Below, piece by piece: positions 22,053 through 33,800 of a DNA stretch of 64,000 nucleotides. The stretch lies in the NCBI GenBank assembly GCA_918807975.1, contig OU964918.1, forward strand, positions 49,522,477 to 49,586,476, written 5' to 3'. The notes under the pieces are model-generated. The model had not been told where the DNA came from. It searched no databases and saw only the letters and a list, made by a program, of their open reading frames with translations. A program made the translations under genes and the position numbers. Position 1 is the stretch's first letter. The number at the start of each line of letters is the position of its first letter. This DNA is from Aplidium turbinatum (Eukaryota; Chordata; Ascidiacea; Aplousobranchia; Polyclinidae).

Positions 22053-22831
22053 TTACATGTGAAAAGGTTCCCTTCCAGGAGAGAGTGGATTTTCATCTGA
22101 AAACGTTAAAACAGCATTTACTATCAACATAAAAACTCTCTATATATATAACATGTTTCAGAAAAGTTAACAAGTATAATATAATGCAAATACAATACAT
22201 GAGATGGCCAATTTAATGAATGCTAAACAGTTTTTTTTTACGACATACTATATAAATGCATCTCCATTGTCAACTTACAGAGTGAATCTCTAGCAAACAG
22301 TTCCTGAATTGAATTTTGGTAGATTTTCCAGAAAATATAAATAAGAACAACAAGTATGATGCAGACAAAACACTCAGCAATCAACACGCGTGCTTGCCAA
22401 TCACTTGTATTGAGTTGCAAAAACTGAAAATAACAAAATTGAAGTCAAACGCCTGCAGTACCGGTACATCGATGAGTTTCTTGAACTGACATATCATTGC
22501 AGTAATTTGCTTATTTTAGTAGTTATATTCAGTATTCAGTAGTTATTTTAGTATTTTATATTCATTAGTTATTATCAGTAGTTTCCAACAGAAGCATCAC
22601 ATCAAAAACCTTAAAATGCACACAACAGGTGTAGTGTAGAATTACCATAGATAAGTAACTACGGTACAATATCGTTGCATTGTATAATATTATTAAGTCT
22701 AATTGAAATTAAAACTAATCAATATAAAATGTATTTACAACTAAAAGCTTAAACACAACTTTAATTACCTTTTCCAGCAGTGTATTTCCAACAGAAAGAA
22801 AATAGTTGAAAACATTATCAGTTTCAAGCAT
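22053..22831 (-). CDS. Small single-pass membrane protein, 83 residues, three exons (unrecognised)
   Basis: The exons are 22831-22769 (21 codons), 22423-22279 and 22096-22053, all with GT-AG borders and closing phases (0, then 1). The product starts MLETDNVFNYFLSVGNTLLEK. It has one strongly hydrophobic segment, VLIAECFVCIILVVLIYIFW (about residues 33-52), then a polar tail QNSIQELFARDSL and ends YENPLSPGREPFHM. With no signal peptide before it, the segment is probably a signal anchor. The tail contains a tyrosine (YENP) that resembles an endocytic NPxY-like or YxxL motif only loosely. Acceptor TTTTTGCAG ends 13 nt before the ATG, and those 13 nt are open in frame, so an additional upstream coding exon cannot be excluded. 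It lies 400 bp upstream of CHMP7 on the same strand. I do not recognise the family. Confidence 0.65.
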
Positions 22832-22844
22832 TATACTCAATTTT

Positions 22845-24968
22845 CTGCAAAAATGCACAAAGTATGCATTTTACCGCTATGAAAATATGATATAAAATGA
22901 GTGCAATTTAATTCTTCAACTGGTAAAACTGATTTTAAATCTAAATGAAGTTTTCTATACAGAATTCTTAATACAGTGTACAAAGAAAATCCAAGCACTA
23001 AAAACTTTCACAAAGTGGTTATATCTACAACATTAATTGCCATGGTTTTGATCGAAGAGCTTTTGTTGCATGGCAAGTGTTATCAGGGTTACAGTTGGAG
23101 TTAAGGTTTGAGCTTTGCTTTTTGCTCAGGACTTCAAAATTACCCGAATCACAAGTTTTTGCCTTCAACAGTTTTGAAGTTTTTTCAAAATAAAGCAGAA
23201 TTCCTTATTAACAAATTTCCAAAATACAAGTATTTGTTTTTAACAGCTTTAAAACTTTCTCAAGTTATGGCAGAATTCCTTATCTGGCAACGCTATTGAG
23301 GCTATTATTACACTACAGTGTAAATATAGCCATCAGCCAAAAACATACCACTCCAACAGTCCAACTTCTCGTTCTCAGTTTATAACTGGGCGACTCCGGC
23401 TTCAGTGTTGCCAGAATTTTTCTGATTTCTTTAAAATTTATTTCACTTCAGTTATGAACAAAATTTAAACGGCGACTTTCACAAAAACCAACACTTCTGA
23501 TGAAGTTTTTCAAGAACAATACAGAGAACATGAAGCAATATTTAAAAAAAAGATATTGCAAATAAAAATTTTATTGTTCATTGTTTTGCATCGGAATTAA
23601 TCGCAGTCGCTGAAAAAAGCGATTTTTTTAACACCTCCGATTCAGGACACGCCAAAGTCCCTCAGACTCTGCAACCCTGGAGGCAACCACTAACATTAAG
23701 CCACTATTACCATCTACGCTACGGTATTACTATAAATCTATAATATGTGTCCAACAAAAATCAATAAAAAGTTTCGATCTGATTTGGTCAGAGTTGCCAC
23801 TACAAAATCCAAAACCTTTTCTTTGTTGATCATAATGGAGAAGTCAATGTTGACGTATGATAAAAAATAATTCAACTTTATTTATAATTCTCAGGGATTT
23901 ATATATATCCCTATATATTTCTACAAATCCCTGACTATTCTGTTTTGTAAATAAAAAAAAAAAAAGTGAATAAAAAAAAATAACAGTAACCTCTCTGGTC
24001 ACAGCGGTAAACCATAATCTCTTCGTGGGAAAATTGTAACGTAAGATTCCCAAATCCGTTCGTCTGCATGCAATGACCCAAAAATAAACACACTTTCGAA
24101 ACGTCTATTCAAAAGTGTATTCCAGTAAAATTAGCCCGAGGCTATCGAAATGACTGGTGCAACGCCGTACACCTAAAAACTGTCACTACAATACAAATTA
24201 CTTGGATAAAAGACGGAACTTTTGTCCAGCTAGCAAGCACTAAGCCAACAGTTAAATGTGCGGCCAACTTTCAAACAATCATTTTACGAATGACCAGAAT
24301 AGATATCAATATCTCAAATTCACGTAGAAAGTAACTGTGACGCAATAAATGAAAGACAATTATGAAGTCATTCCAACAGGTGTTTAAGCTGATGTAATAT
24401 TTCCTGTTTAAACAGGCCCAAACAGGTCCAAACAGGTCTTATGAACGATGGTGCAATTTTGGCACATGCTTTAGGAATTTCCATGACGTAATATTCAGTA
24501 GACTTGAACGGTTTTTATATGACGTTTGATTTGGTGAAAATTGTCGGGAACACTCTCAAGTACATGCAGCTCCACACAAAGTGAAATTTGTAAGACTTTT
24601 GACTTTTTTTATTTCTTTAACAAACTATATCTAAAAGACATTATTGAAATTAACTATGGACAGTTGCCAGTGATTCCATTTTCCGATCTCTTTAGCGTAG
24701 TAAAAAGAAGTTAGAAAGTTGTCTTGAAGTTTTGAGATGATGGTTTCTAAGAGTGATATAAATAAGCCAATGAGAATTGATTTAATTTTAGACTTCAGCG
24801 AAAAGTAATTTTACTGTCAATTAAAAAGTGTGATTTTGTTGAGAAAAGTTGTGCCAAGCAATGAGTGGAATGTGGTAAAAATAAAAACTTGAGAAAAGGA
24901 CAGGAATTTGTCATTTAGCTAGGATATAGCAATTATCATCTGAGATGGATCCAAAATACAAGAAATTA
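22845..24968. other. Spacer with a degenerate tandem repeat
   Basis: At about 23140-23285 two imperfect copies of a ~70-bp unit occur, each containing CAAG.TTTTG, AACAG.TTT and GCAGAATTCCTTAT. Around 24410-24440 there is a short AAACAGGTCC-type tandem. Otherwise I see only AT-rich sequence with no gene. The promoter of the small membrane gene probably lies in the left part. Confidence 0.4.
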
Positions 24969-25568
24969 CAGTAGAATTCGCCTATAGTGACTTTGGCTAT
25001 AGTGACACTTCGCCTATAGTGACACCTGTTGCAAAGTCCCGTTTGCATACGCAACAGTTGAGTAGAATTCGGCTATAGTGACACTTCGGTTATGGTGACA
25101 CTTTTTCCGCGGTCCCTTCAGGTGTCACTCAGTGGCGGCTCGTGCCATGGGGCTGCAGGGCTGCAGCCCCCCCTGAAAGAAAGAGAAAAAAGGGAAGATA
25201 TGTTTTCCTCTGTGTTTGTCCGACCCGATTACTTTTTTCACTTATGGATTGCGGATTGAAAATTAAAATATTTAAAAATTTGTTTGGAAACATGGCTTTG
25301 GGACAACATTCTTTGCAGCCCCAGATTTTGGATTTCAAGTGCTCTGATTGGCTAAAAAATATCCTTGAAGCTCCACCTCTTTTGGTATTTTACAGAATAC
25401 ATAACAGCAATTTTTGAAGGCAGTGGCTATTTGACCGGCTCCGGTCTTTGAATCTGAAACTCTATTTGACCGGTCGTGACGTCACTACATAAGCACCCTT
25501 TTTTCTTTCAAAGCAAAAGACGATAAGCGCGTTAAGTTTTAAATTCAACACGTTTACTTCAACTGAGT

Positions 25569-25650
25569 CCGTGGCGCACACGTAACGTCTCGGGCTGCCA
25601 TTTTAGAGGGAATGAGTTCGATACTATCCGGAAGCGTTCTTTTTTTTTTC
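25569..25650 (+). ncRNA. tRNA-derived pol III module in left arm of the foldback
   Basis: A-box-like GTGGCGCACACG (25571-25582), then GTCTCGGGCTGCC, then the B-box GAGTTCGATAC (25614-25624). A T run at about 25640-25650 could terminate pol III. The layout is that of the head of a tRNA-derived SINE. Whether it is transcribed is unknown. Confidence 0.5.
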
Positions 25651-25939
25651 TTACTGATATGAATGATGAATCAACAAGTGAATAAAAAAGCTTCAAAACG
25701 AATTAAAAAAGTTTTTTCTAGTTTTTATTTTTAACAAATTCCTTTCATTTCTTAGCACAAATTCTCTGAAAAAATCACACCTTCTAATAGGCTGTAAGAT
25801 TACGTTTCGCTGAAGTCCGAAGTTAAAAATTAAATTCAGTCTCATTGTCGCACAACAATCAGTCAAGTTTCAAATCATCATCTCAACCAACCCTTCAAGA
25901 CAACTTTCCACTTTTAAAAATTTAGTTAAAAAAAATAAA

Positions 25940-26013
25940 AAAAGACGCTTCCGAGTAGAATCGAACTCATTCCCTCTGGAATAGCACCCCGAGACATTAC
26001 GTATGCGCCACGG
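25940..26013 (-). ncRNA. tRNA-derived pol III module in right arm of the foldback
   Basis: On the minus strand, the A-box-like TGGCGCATACG is at 26010-26000 and the B-box GAGTTCGATTC at 25968-25958, followed by AGCGTC and a T-rich stretch. It is the mirror copy of the left-arm module. Its B box is closer to the GTTCGAATC consensus. Confidence 0.5.
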
Positions 26014-26339
26014 ATTCAGTTGAAAAAACCGTGTTGAATTTAAAACTTAAGGCGCTTATCGTCTTTTGCTTTGAAAGAGAAAAAGAAAAAAGTGCTTATG
26101 AAGTGACGTCATGACCGGTCAAATAGTGTTTCAGATTCAAAGACCGGAGCCGGTCAAATAGCCACTGCCATTTTTGAATCTGTTGGGGCTGCATGGAAAA
26201 CAGCCCCCCCCCCCCTAACCGAATAATTCTACAGACTTTTTAAAGTTAAGTTTTGTTTCGCAGAGTAGCGATGAGACATGACTGTAAATGTGATAGCTGT
26301 AGGATTAGGGTATTCAACAGGTTATAGGATGTACCGGTA

Positions 26340-26402
26340 CTAGGGCAAGAAAACAACAGTGCTAGGACAAGAAACAATAGTGCTAGGACAAGAAACAATA
26401 AC
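26340..26402 (+). repeat. 21-bp tandem repeat
   Basis: About three copies of GTGCTAGGACAAGAAACAATA, the first diverged. It lies within the left interior of the large hAT. Confidence 0.7.
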
Positions 26403-26639
26403 TTACACTGGATCTCGAACCTCAATCGTCTTAGGCTACTGTGTGACTGTGATGTGCAGTCTGACCATAAAAAGAGCTCAACACCTGCTCTCCTGGGCCA
26501 CATCGAAACCTGCTTTTGCCTGAGGATGGGTTTCTTTTATGTCCGGTTTTCTTTATCCATCCTATTATTGTTATTACAAAGTGGCTATTTTTACACACTT
26601 GTTGCCATAGTTACAATCAGGTGTTGCCAGAGTTAGGAT

Positions 26640-26700
26640 TAAAGTTAGGTAGGGTTAATTAAGGTAAGGGTTAGAGTTAGGAATAAGGTTAGGGTTTTGA
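26640..26700 (+). repeat. Telomere-like degenerate TTAGGG stretch
   Basis: Irregular TTAGGG-like units (GTTAGGTAGGGTTAATTAAGG, GGTTAGGGTTTTG) inside transposon sequence. It is not a true telomere array. Confidence 0.4.
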
Positions 26701-26874
26701 TCTTTGCCCAGTTTTGATCTTTGCATGTGACTCCATGCTGCTGAGGGTTGGTATAGTATTTTCTAGGGCAAGGAACGATAATTGTTTCCACTCAGTGATC
26801 CGTCAGGAGTGATAGATAGTTAAGTTAGGTGCTTCACTAGTGTCTGCCCTCAAGGTCTAGTACCGGTATGCTGC

Positions 26875-27690
26875 AGAAGTGCATCTACATGAATGATTTA
26901 TCTTCTGAATTAAACGGTCTTTCTGTTGGCTGCTGCATTGGCAACTCCTGTCTTCAATCATTTAATGTATGCTGAAGGCTTGTGTTGTTTTGCATCAAGT
27001 GTCAAGGGACTCCAGAAACTCATCAATGTTTGTCAAATGTATGTAGTTTCTCATGACATTATATTTAATTGCAACAAAACTGTTGGTGATTTATATAAAG
27101 CCTAGATGTTGAAATTTGGCTATAATCCGATCATATATAATACGGTATTTAAATAAAAATCGTATCTGCTTTGAGACCCTTGAAATATATTGGAGTAATG
27201 ATTAACGCTTCTACCTGATGATAAAGACATGAAACGACAATTACGGTCATTGTATTGTTCTGAAAACATGTTAAAAGCAAGGTTTTCCAAACGTTTGATT
27301 GCTGTTAAAAATGTGTTGTTTCGTTCCTATTGTATGCCTTTATATGCCTGTCAACTATGGTGTAACTATCTTCTATCCAGTAGTAATCGCTTACGTGTTG
27401 GATACAATAATTGTTACAGAATGTTGTTTAATCTGCAGAGACGATGCAGCATCACCTCTGCATTCGTTGATAACAATATCACCATTTTTCAAGCTTTCAT
27501 TTGTAAAAAATTATATCAGTTTGTAACCCGCTGTAACTTGTCTTCCAACCAATGGATATATGAACTAATGCGAACAGACTGTTACACTCAATCTTTGTAT
27601 TTGGTACATTACGACTCAGCTCTTCGGAGTTGAGTATCTGCTTTGTTTCTACTTTCATCTTGAGTCTGATGCAAATAAATAAAAAAAAAA
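26875..27690 (+). mobile_element. LINE remnant 1 inside the hAT (RT to poly(A) tail)
   Basis: Broken translation shows an RT core (YMNDLSSELNGLSVGCC, then LMYA..., then SVKGLQKLINVCQMYV, DIIFNC). An open segment at 27229-27633 follows with RSLYCSENML, VKNVLFRSYCMPLYACQLW and RLRVGYNNCYRMLFNLQRR, the post-RT region of a jockey/CR1-like LINE. It ends AAATAAATAAAAAAAAAA (27673-27690). Several stops and frame changes in the RT part mark it as dead. It is the same family as the remnant at 33240. Confidence 0.75.
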
Positions 27691-29134
27691 TATCATATAT
27701 ATATGGATACTCTTATTTTGACTCTGAATCTACCTTCATTTAAAAAAATTGACAATGATTTCATTTGTCTTAACAGGTTTATGCTATAATAATTTACACT
27801 TTAATTGGAACATTTTGCAATTTATATACAATGGATAATTCTGTAATGTCATTGAAAAAAATTAGGTTTTCCCAGTTGTCTCTGCAAGAAAAACTTAGCA
27901 TCAAAGCACAAGGAAGACCCACTCCAAACCTTGACATTTCCCAATCATCCACCAGTAGAGGTAACCCTTATGCAAGGAAGTTTAACAGAAATGTGTATGA
28001 TGATCATGACTGGCTGTGTGGCTGCAACAGTGAAAATGCTTTCTTTTGCTTTCCCTGTTTACTGTTTGGTGGAGATCAAGAACATTCCTGGACCAAAGTA
28101 GGTGTGAAAGACCTGAAACATCTCAGTAGAAAGACAGAGAAGCATAGTAGATCAACTTTCCACATGAACAATACTTTGAGTCTTTCAGTGCTTGGCAGAG
28201 TTAATATTGCTACACTTATAGATTCTGGATATCAACTCTCCATTACTAAACATAATGAAGAAGTAACGAAGAACAGAACAGTATTGTCAAAGATTATAGA
28301 TTGTATAAAATTTTGTGGCAGATTTGAATTGCCATTAAGGGGACATGATGAAAGTCAAGGCTCAAAAAATCCTGGTGTGTTCATGGGGTTAATTGATTTT
28401 GCTTCCAATCTTGACTCACGCTTCCAAAATCATTTTAATTCTGCAAAGGTATTCAAAGGTACATCCAAAACTATTCAAAATGAGCTTTTGGAAACGATTC
28501 TTGAGCTTTGCAAAGCAAAATTAAAGAAGAAATATCACAGTCTGAATTTGTAGCAATCATGTGTGATGAAACTACTGACATCTCAGAGAAGACACAGATG
28601 GTGATTGTACTACGGTATGAAAGTCATGGGAAGCCTGTTGAAAGATTTTGGGGTTTTTTTAATCCTGCTAACCAGACAGCAGAAGCTCTGTCTTCAATCC
28701 TATTTCAGGAACTTAAAGTTTTGCTTGGGAGCAATACATCCAAACTTGTAGCACAAACTTATGATGGTGCTGCTGCTATGAGTGGTGCAAGAAATGGTGT
28801 GCAATCAAGAATCAAGCAAGTATATAGCAATGCACACTTTGTCCATTGTTATGCACACCAGCTAAACTTGGTTATACAAAAAGCCACTTCGCAGAATACC
28901 AGTGTCAGAGTCTTTTTTAACAGTCTTTCGGGAATCCCAAGTTTTTTCTCCAAATCTCCTCAAAGAATGGCTGCTTTGGACCAAGTTGCTCAAAGGCGTA
29001 TTCCTCGCCCATCAGCAACACGATGGAATTTTAAAAGCAGGACGGTGAATGCTGTATCGGAGGTAAAAGACGCACTTATAGAATGCTGCTCAACTTTGGA
29101 ACAAAGCAACTCTTCGGTGACTGGCTTTGCTGCT

Positions 29135-31809
29135 GGGTCATTCCATTATATTTCAGGTCAAAATTAGAGGAAATGCCACCCACCCTCTCCGATTTGGTTG
29201 ATTTTGACATATGTGAGAGATGGCAACCCACTAAGCTCAACAAAAAAGTTTTTTTCGAAATTGGTCGAGGGGTTTTAAAGTTACACCATTTTCAATTTTA
29301 ACCGCACGGTGGCAGTATTTCAGCTCCAAAAATTAAAAATGCCCCAATATCTGTTATACTGAAGCTAGGAAGTTGATGAAAATATGTAGAATACCATTTT
29401 GGAGGATGAGGAATCCAAATTTGCAAACAGAATATAAGAAAAACATGTAGTTTTGGAGTAATTTGATTATAAATACTTTTTGAGGTGTATATTTTGGGGA
29501 GAAATTTGCCCATGTAGCCGAAGAAAAAACAAACATTTTTTTTGGGGGGAATGTTAAGTTGGACTTATATTTTGATAAACACACTCCAATTTTGTTGTTC
29601 CATATTGTTCCTTGCCTGGACTGGTGGTCAAAATTCTTTCTAAAATTTTGCAACTTTTAAATGCTTTTTTAACATTTTACACTGGGGCATTCCATTTATA
29701 ATCATCAGATTTTTTCAAATTTTGTAACCACTAGTCACAGATTTTGCTTATTTTGACATATTTTGTAGGCTACATAATAAAAAATGATGAAAGTAGCAAA
29801 AAAAATGTTGAAGTATCTTCATTGGGGGGTGAGATAGAGCACTTTGAATTTTCGGCCACTAGTAGGATTTTGGAAGCTGAGCAGTCATTTTTTCATTTTG
29901 CGCCTTCATTTTTTGACAATAACTCTTTACCTTGAACGATTTTCGCACTGAAAACATCAGGGTTGCACAGAAAAAAGATGCAAAAAAGGTAGATTCATGC
30001 TTATTTCACCTCAAATACCACTTTTTACCAATGAAGTGCCTCTCACTCACAGTACATGCTGGCAAAACTCAATAAAATAATGCACTAGCGCTGATGAGGC
30101 CTTCTTGCATAAATGAGTTTTAGTGTGGTACAAAGTGGCATTACTTGATTTTTGTGTACAGAAATATCCACTGTGTTTTCAATTTATCCTTGGAAATTTC
30201 CTTCACAATCACATCCTTAAGTCCTAATTTGAAGTTTGTTTTAAGTACCTTGTAGTACTTTGGTTCATTTTTTCAATTTTCTGATAAAAGATGGACAAAT
30301 ATGATGCTCTGGGTTTTTTTATGGGTTTTTTTAAGTAGGTTTTAAAAAAAAAAACAACCGGGTTTTTTTGGGCCGGGTAAAATACCGACAACCCTGGAAA
30401 ACATGCATTTTACCAATTTAAGATCCAAGGAATTCATTTAAATTGCAATTAAAAATATGCTAAGATGAACATTTCAAATGGTAATTTAGGTTTAAAGTTT
30501 TTCTTAATTTATTTTTGATACGCTAAGTTTGGGGGAATATTTCGGAGCGTTCAGAAAAAGATCTCAAAAAAATTTATTTTTCAAACAAAGCAATTGAAGT
30601 ACATACTGTATAATATTTTCACGAAATTTGATTGATGTAAGTTTTGCATAAACCAAAATATTCAACTTAGAAAATATCAACCCATATGTATCGAAAAAAT
30701 ATAATTGAAACACAACTGATGCTTTGTCACAATATTTGCAGGGTTCAGCCATATTATGGTCCATTTCTTTAAGAATTGTTTTATGTGTCAAACTAGCAAT
30801 GTTTTATTATTCAGCTGATATCACACAGCTAGTCTGATCAAGATTTTACTACCGTTTCTTATCAAACCAGCACCTGCACCCTTATCATTTCTGAACTAAC
30901 TTTTCATTGAAGTAGAAAACTGCCTGGCTATGATGTTTTTATTATTCAGCAGGAAAGGAGTTGTTAAACAGTTTGGTTTGGAAAAGAGGATATGCTGGAT
31001 GCCACCCACTTCTGCACTTTTGAAACTAACTCCACCTTCTACATCCAATGGTAGAAGTTACACTTTTAGCTCGCAAGAACTGAACAAACTTGAAAATTTT
31101 TTTAACTAGACTGATGTGCAATTTGGTGTATTTTTTATTACTTGATCCTCACTTAATAATTTCTAAGCTGTACCTGTGGGATTTAATTATACTTTTAACT
31201 TTTTTGATCATATGGATTGAAACAAATCACTGTCAGATGACAGACATTGCAATTTGCTGTTTCAAAAATGCCAAAACTTCATGTCAAAGAAATTGGAATT
31301 TTGCCAAACTGAGTATCAGTTTTAAACTGCAGTCCCTCTCAAAAAACAGATGGAACAACTAAAATAACTCATCATAAAGACATAACATGAACAGGTAACT
31401 AATTTCAGAAAAAAAAATTTTGAGTTTGGTCATGGCTACATGGCCAAAGCACCCCCCAAAGTTATCCCCCCCAAAATTTTTGAAACGTTGTTTTCATCTA
31501 TAAATGATATATTTTCACCAATTTTGACAGGAAATTCAGATTCCTTGCCCCCAAAAATGGTATTCTACATATTTTGGTTGTTTTTTTAGCTATAAATTAC
31601 GAGATATTAGCAAAACTTGAATTTTGGGGGGGCACGATGCCCCTGTCAGGTGGTGAATTTCATACCCCCGCAGCTTCTAAACTACTTGGTCAATTTCAAA
31701 AAATTTTTTTTTGGTGTGCTCAGTTAATGATTGTGAACTTACTGCCAAAGTATGAAACATTTCCAAGAGTATTGGTTTTTTCATGACCTGAAATATAATG
31801 GAATGACCC
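29135..31809. mobile_element. Unclassified long-TIR element with 7-bp target duplication
   Basis: The ends are perfect 26-bp inverted repeats beginning GGGTCATTCCATTATATTTC on the left, with the complement on the right. Weaker inverted pairing extends ~300 bp inward, for example GAAAATATGTAGAATACCAT against ATGGTATTCTACATATTTT. The flanking duplication is TGCTGCT (29128-29134 and 31810-31816). Removing the element with one copy restores the host transposase frame, which confirms both borders. A left-end-like stretch recurs near 29684-29770 (GGGGCATTCCATTTATAATC). No transposase ORF is seen. The superfamily is not clear to me. Confidence 0.8.
29958..30396. mobile_element. hAT MITE nested in the 29135-31809 element
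   Basis: The ends are CAGGGTTGCACAG and CCGACAACCCTG, so the inverted repeat core is CAGGGTTG. A perfect 8-bp duplication, GAAAACAT, flanks it (29950-29957 and 30397-30404). It is 439 bp with no ORF of note. This is the deepest level of the nested stack. Confidence 0.85.
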
Positions 31810-33239
31810 TGCTGCTGGTATAAAACGAATGCTCATAGATCCAAAATTTGTGTTTTGGTTAGATTTCTTTTCGAAAATCATGCCTCATGTTGACATATTG
31901 TTTGCTCAGCTGCAGTCTGTGGAGCTTGAGTCATTCAAAGTGCAGTGCTCTCTGGATAATTTTCTGTCAGCAATACAAAGAATAAGGGAAGGCATTGCTG
32001 CAGACAATGAGTCACCTTCACCCACACGGAGAATGCCTGAATCCCAAATCATTGATGCTAAAGAAGTATGTGATGTTGTCTTAATGCAGTGTCAAGAAAG
32101 GTTCAAGTTCACCAATCATCTTGAAGCAAGCACTTTATTTAATTTGAAAAATGCTTCACAATATGCAAGACAGTTTCCAGAAAAAGCTTTAGAAAAATGT
32201 TGTGAAGCATACCCTATGTTAATCAAAGACAAGCTCAAACCGGAGCTGTCTGTTCTCTATTCTAGAAATGACATGCATTCAGTGAGTGGACTTGTGCAGC
32301 TGCTTTCGTTGCTAAACCTGGAAGGAATGCAATCAACTTTTTCTGAAGTAATAAAGCTAGCTAAAATTCTACTTACCACTCCAATGTCAACAGCAGAACC
32401 AGAACGTTGCTTTTCATCACTGAAAAGGATTAAAACCTTTTCCCGCAGCACCATGTGTACTGAAAGACTTTCTGCATTAGCCATGGTGTCAATAGAAAAT
32501 CGCTTAATAACTGAAAACAAAGATTTCAACGAGAGGGTAATTGACCATTTTGCCATGGCAAAAAGTCGCCGAATGGAATTCATCTATAAATAAAGGTCCG
32601 CTGTCCTTTATATGTGATGCTCAGTAATGTGTAGCAAAGAGTAAATGTGGCACCTATGGCTTGAGCGAGATCAATGGTTATAATTACAATATGTGTGTGT
32701 GTATTTGTTTGTTTTTGTAATGTTAGGTTCAGTCGTGTTCTCATTGCTTTAAGAATTGGCGCTCCAATTGTTTCTGGAATGAGGAGGCGACTGATTCTTA
32801 ACTAATTCATCTACTTGTTTTAAAGTGTCAGGTTTGGTGGCCGTGCTTAACTATATTTATCGATGCATATACCGCAATATTAGATCCTTTCATGCACGTC
32901 TTAAACCATTAAGGTTTTGCCACCTTTTCCTTTTGTTGGTTTTGTTACTGTATTTCTTTTTTACAATATCATTTCTTTTGCATTCTGTCAAAGAAAAATA
33001 ATTTGAATTGAACTGAATTATACTTGCCATCCAGTGGGCATTTATACTTGTGATAGAATTGAGATTTTGTCTTTGTCCTTCTGTATTGTGATACATGCAG
33101 GGTTGCTAGCTGGCTTCAGCTGGCAAAAGATAATTTTTGTAGGAAAGAATAAAAAATGTTAACTTCCAAGCATTTTTAGTTCTGGAGCAGTGGGTGCATA
33201 CATGCAGGGTGCTCCAAAAAAGATGTAGCTACGGTTATA

Positions 33240-33800
33240 CTACATGTATACTGCAATATACTGTGTGTGTGCGAAGATTATGTACTTTGTAATGAGATCG
33301 TTTTTAACTGCAAAAAGTCGTTTGCTATGTATTTTCTAACTAATCACTTAAAGTTAAATTTAAATCCAATTTCACGGCTCAACGGAAGTCAAATCAAATC
33401 TGTAGATAGCGTCAGATACTTGGGTGTATTTCTTGACACGGCAATGTGTGATGACAAGGATATAAACCGACAAGTACGATCATTATACTGTTTTACCAAT
33501 AAATTAAAATTTTACAAGAGCTCCAGTGAAGTTAAAAATGTTCTCTTCCGTTCATATTGTACCCCAATGTATGCATGTCACCATGGGAAAATTATCACCA
33601 ACGTGAATTAATCGCTTGCGTGTTGCATTCAATAATGCATTTAGAATTATTCACCATTTGCCCAAACATTATAGCGTAGGCTACGTGAACATCAAGTCTT
33701 GTGTAACATTGTATGTCATATAACATTTGATGCATTACAACGGAAAAGGGCCTTTTTTTTGTTGGGTAATGTGAATCATCGTCAAACTCTATTGTTGATT
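33240..33800 (+). mobile_element. LINE remnant 2 inside the hAT
   Basis: The open segment 33267-33611 reads EIVFNCKKSF, then SVDSVRYLGVFLDTAM, then INRQVRSLYC and VKNVLFRSYCTPMYACH. It is the same RT-thumb and post-RT region as LINE remnant 1 (VKNVLFRSYC.P.YAC is shared). The frame breaks soon after, with more family-like sequence to about 33800. Both copies are dead and point the same way, flanking the hAT transposase. Confidence 0.75.

Larger units (their letters stand above)
25419..26169. mobile_element. Foldback (MULE-like) element with tRNA-like pol III boxes in both arms
   Basis: The terminal inverted repeats are ~235 bp and start GGCAGTGGCTATTTGACCGG. The left arm is 25419 to about 25655 and the right arm about 25935 to 26169. 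They are flanked by a perfect 9-bp duplication, ATTTTTGAA (25410-25418 and 26170-26178). Long arms with a 9-bp duplication suggest a Mutator-like origin, which is inference because there is no transposase. Each arm carries a tRNA-like module with A and B boxes, one on each strand and facing inward. A ~280-bp AT-rich spacer separates the arms. Confidence 0.8.
27831..32593 (+). pseudogene. hAT transposase, TTF zinc finger and dimerisation domain, split by another element
   Basis: ATG at 27831 opens MDNSVMSLKK. A TTF-type finger follows (RKFNRNVYDDHDWLCGC, FFCFPCLLF, W.KVG...H..S..H). DUF4371-like sequence then leads to the catalytic core, FVAIMCDETTDIS (first Asp) and YDGAAAMSG, and HCYAHQLNLVIQ. 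A one-base frame change near 28510 separates the first 240 codons from the core (28508-29167). The element at 29135-31809 interrupts the protein after VTGFAAG. Beyond it, IKRMLIDPKFVFWLDFF continues in phase once one 7-bp duplication is removed. The C-terminus has the hAT dimerisation motif TTPMSTAEPERCFSSLKRIK and RLSALAMVSIE. It resembles ZMYM-type/hAT-5 transposases. The frameshift and the insertion make it non-functional. Confidence 0.9.

Noticed and set aside
21653-22053. Small membrane gene and CHMP7 as a trans-spliced operon
   Set aside because: The 400-bp spacing and a poly(A) signal for the first gene do not fit the tight spacing of known tunicate operons. Kept only as a question about the acceptors.
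23370-23685. hAT MITE suspected from CAGTGTTGCCAG and GCAACCCTG
   Set aside because: The ends do not pair beyond the CAG.GTTGC core and the flanking 8-mers do not match.
26640-26700. Telomere array
   Set aside because: The units are irregular and short and sit inside transposon DNA. The similar runs at 48205-48245 and 49895-49915 are inside MITEs.
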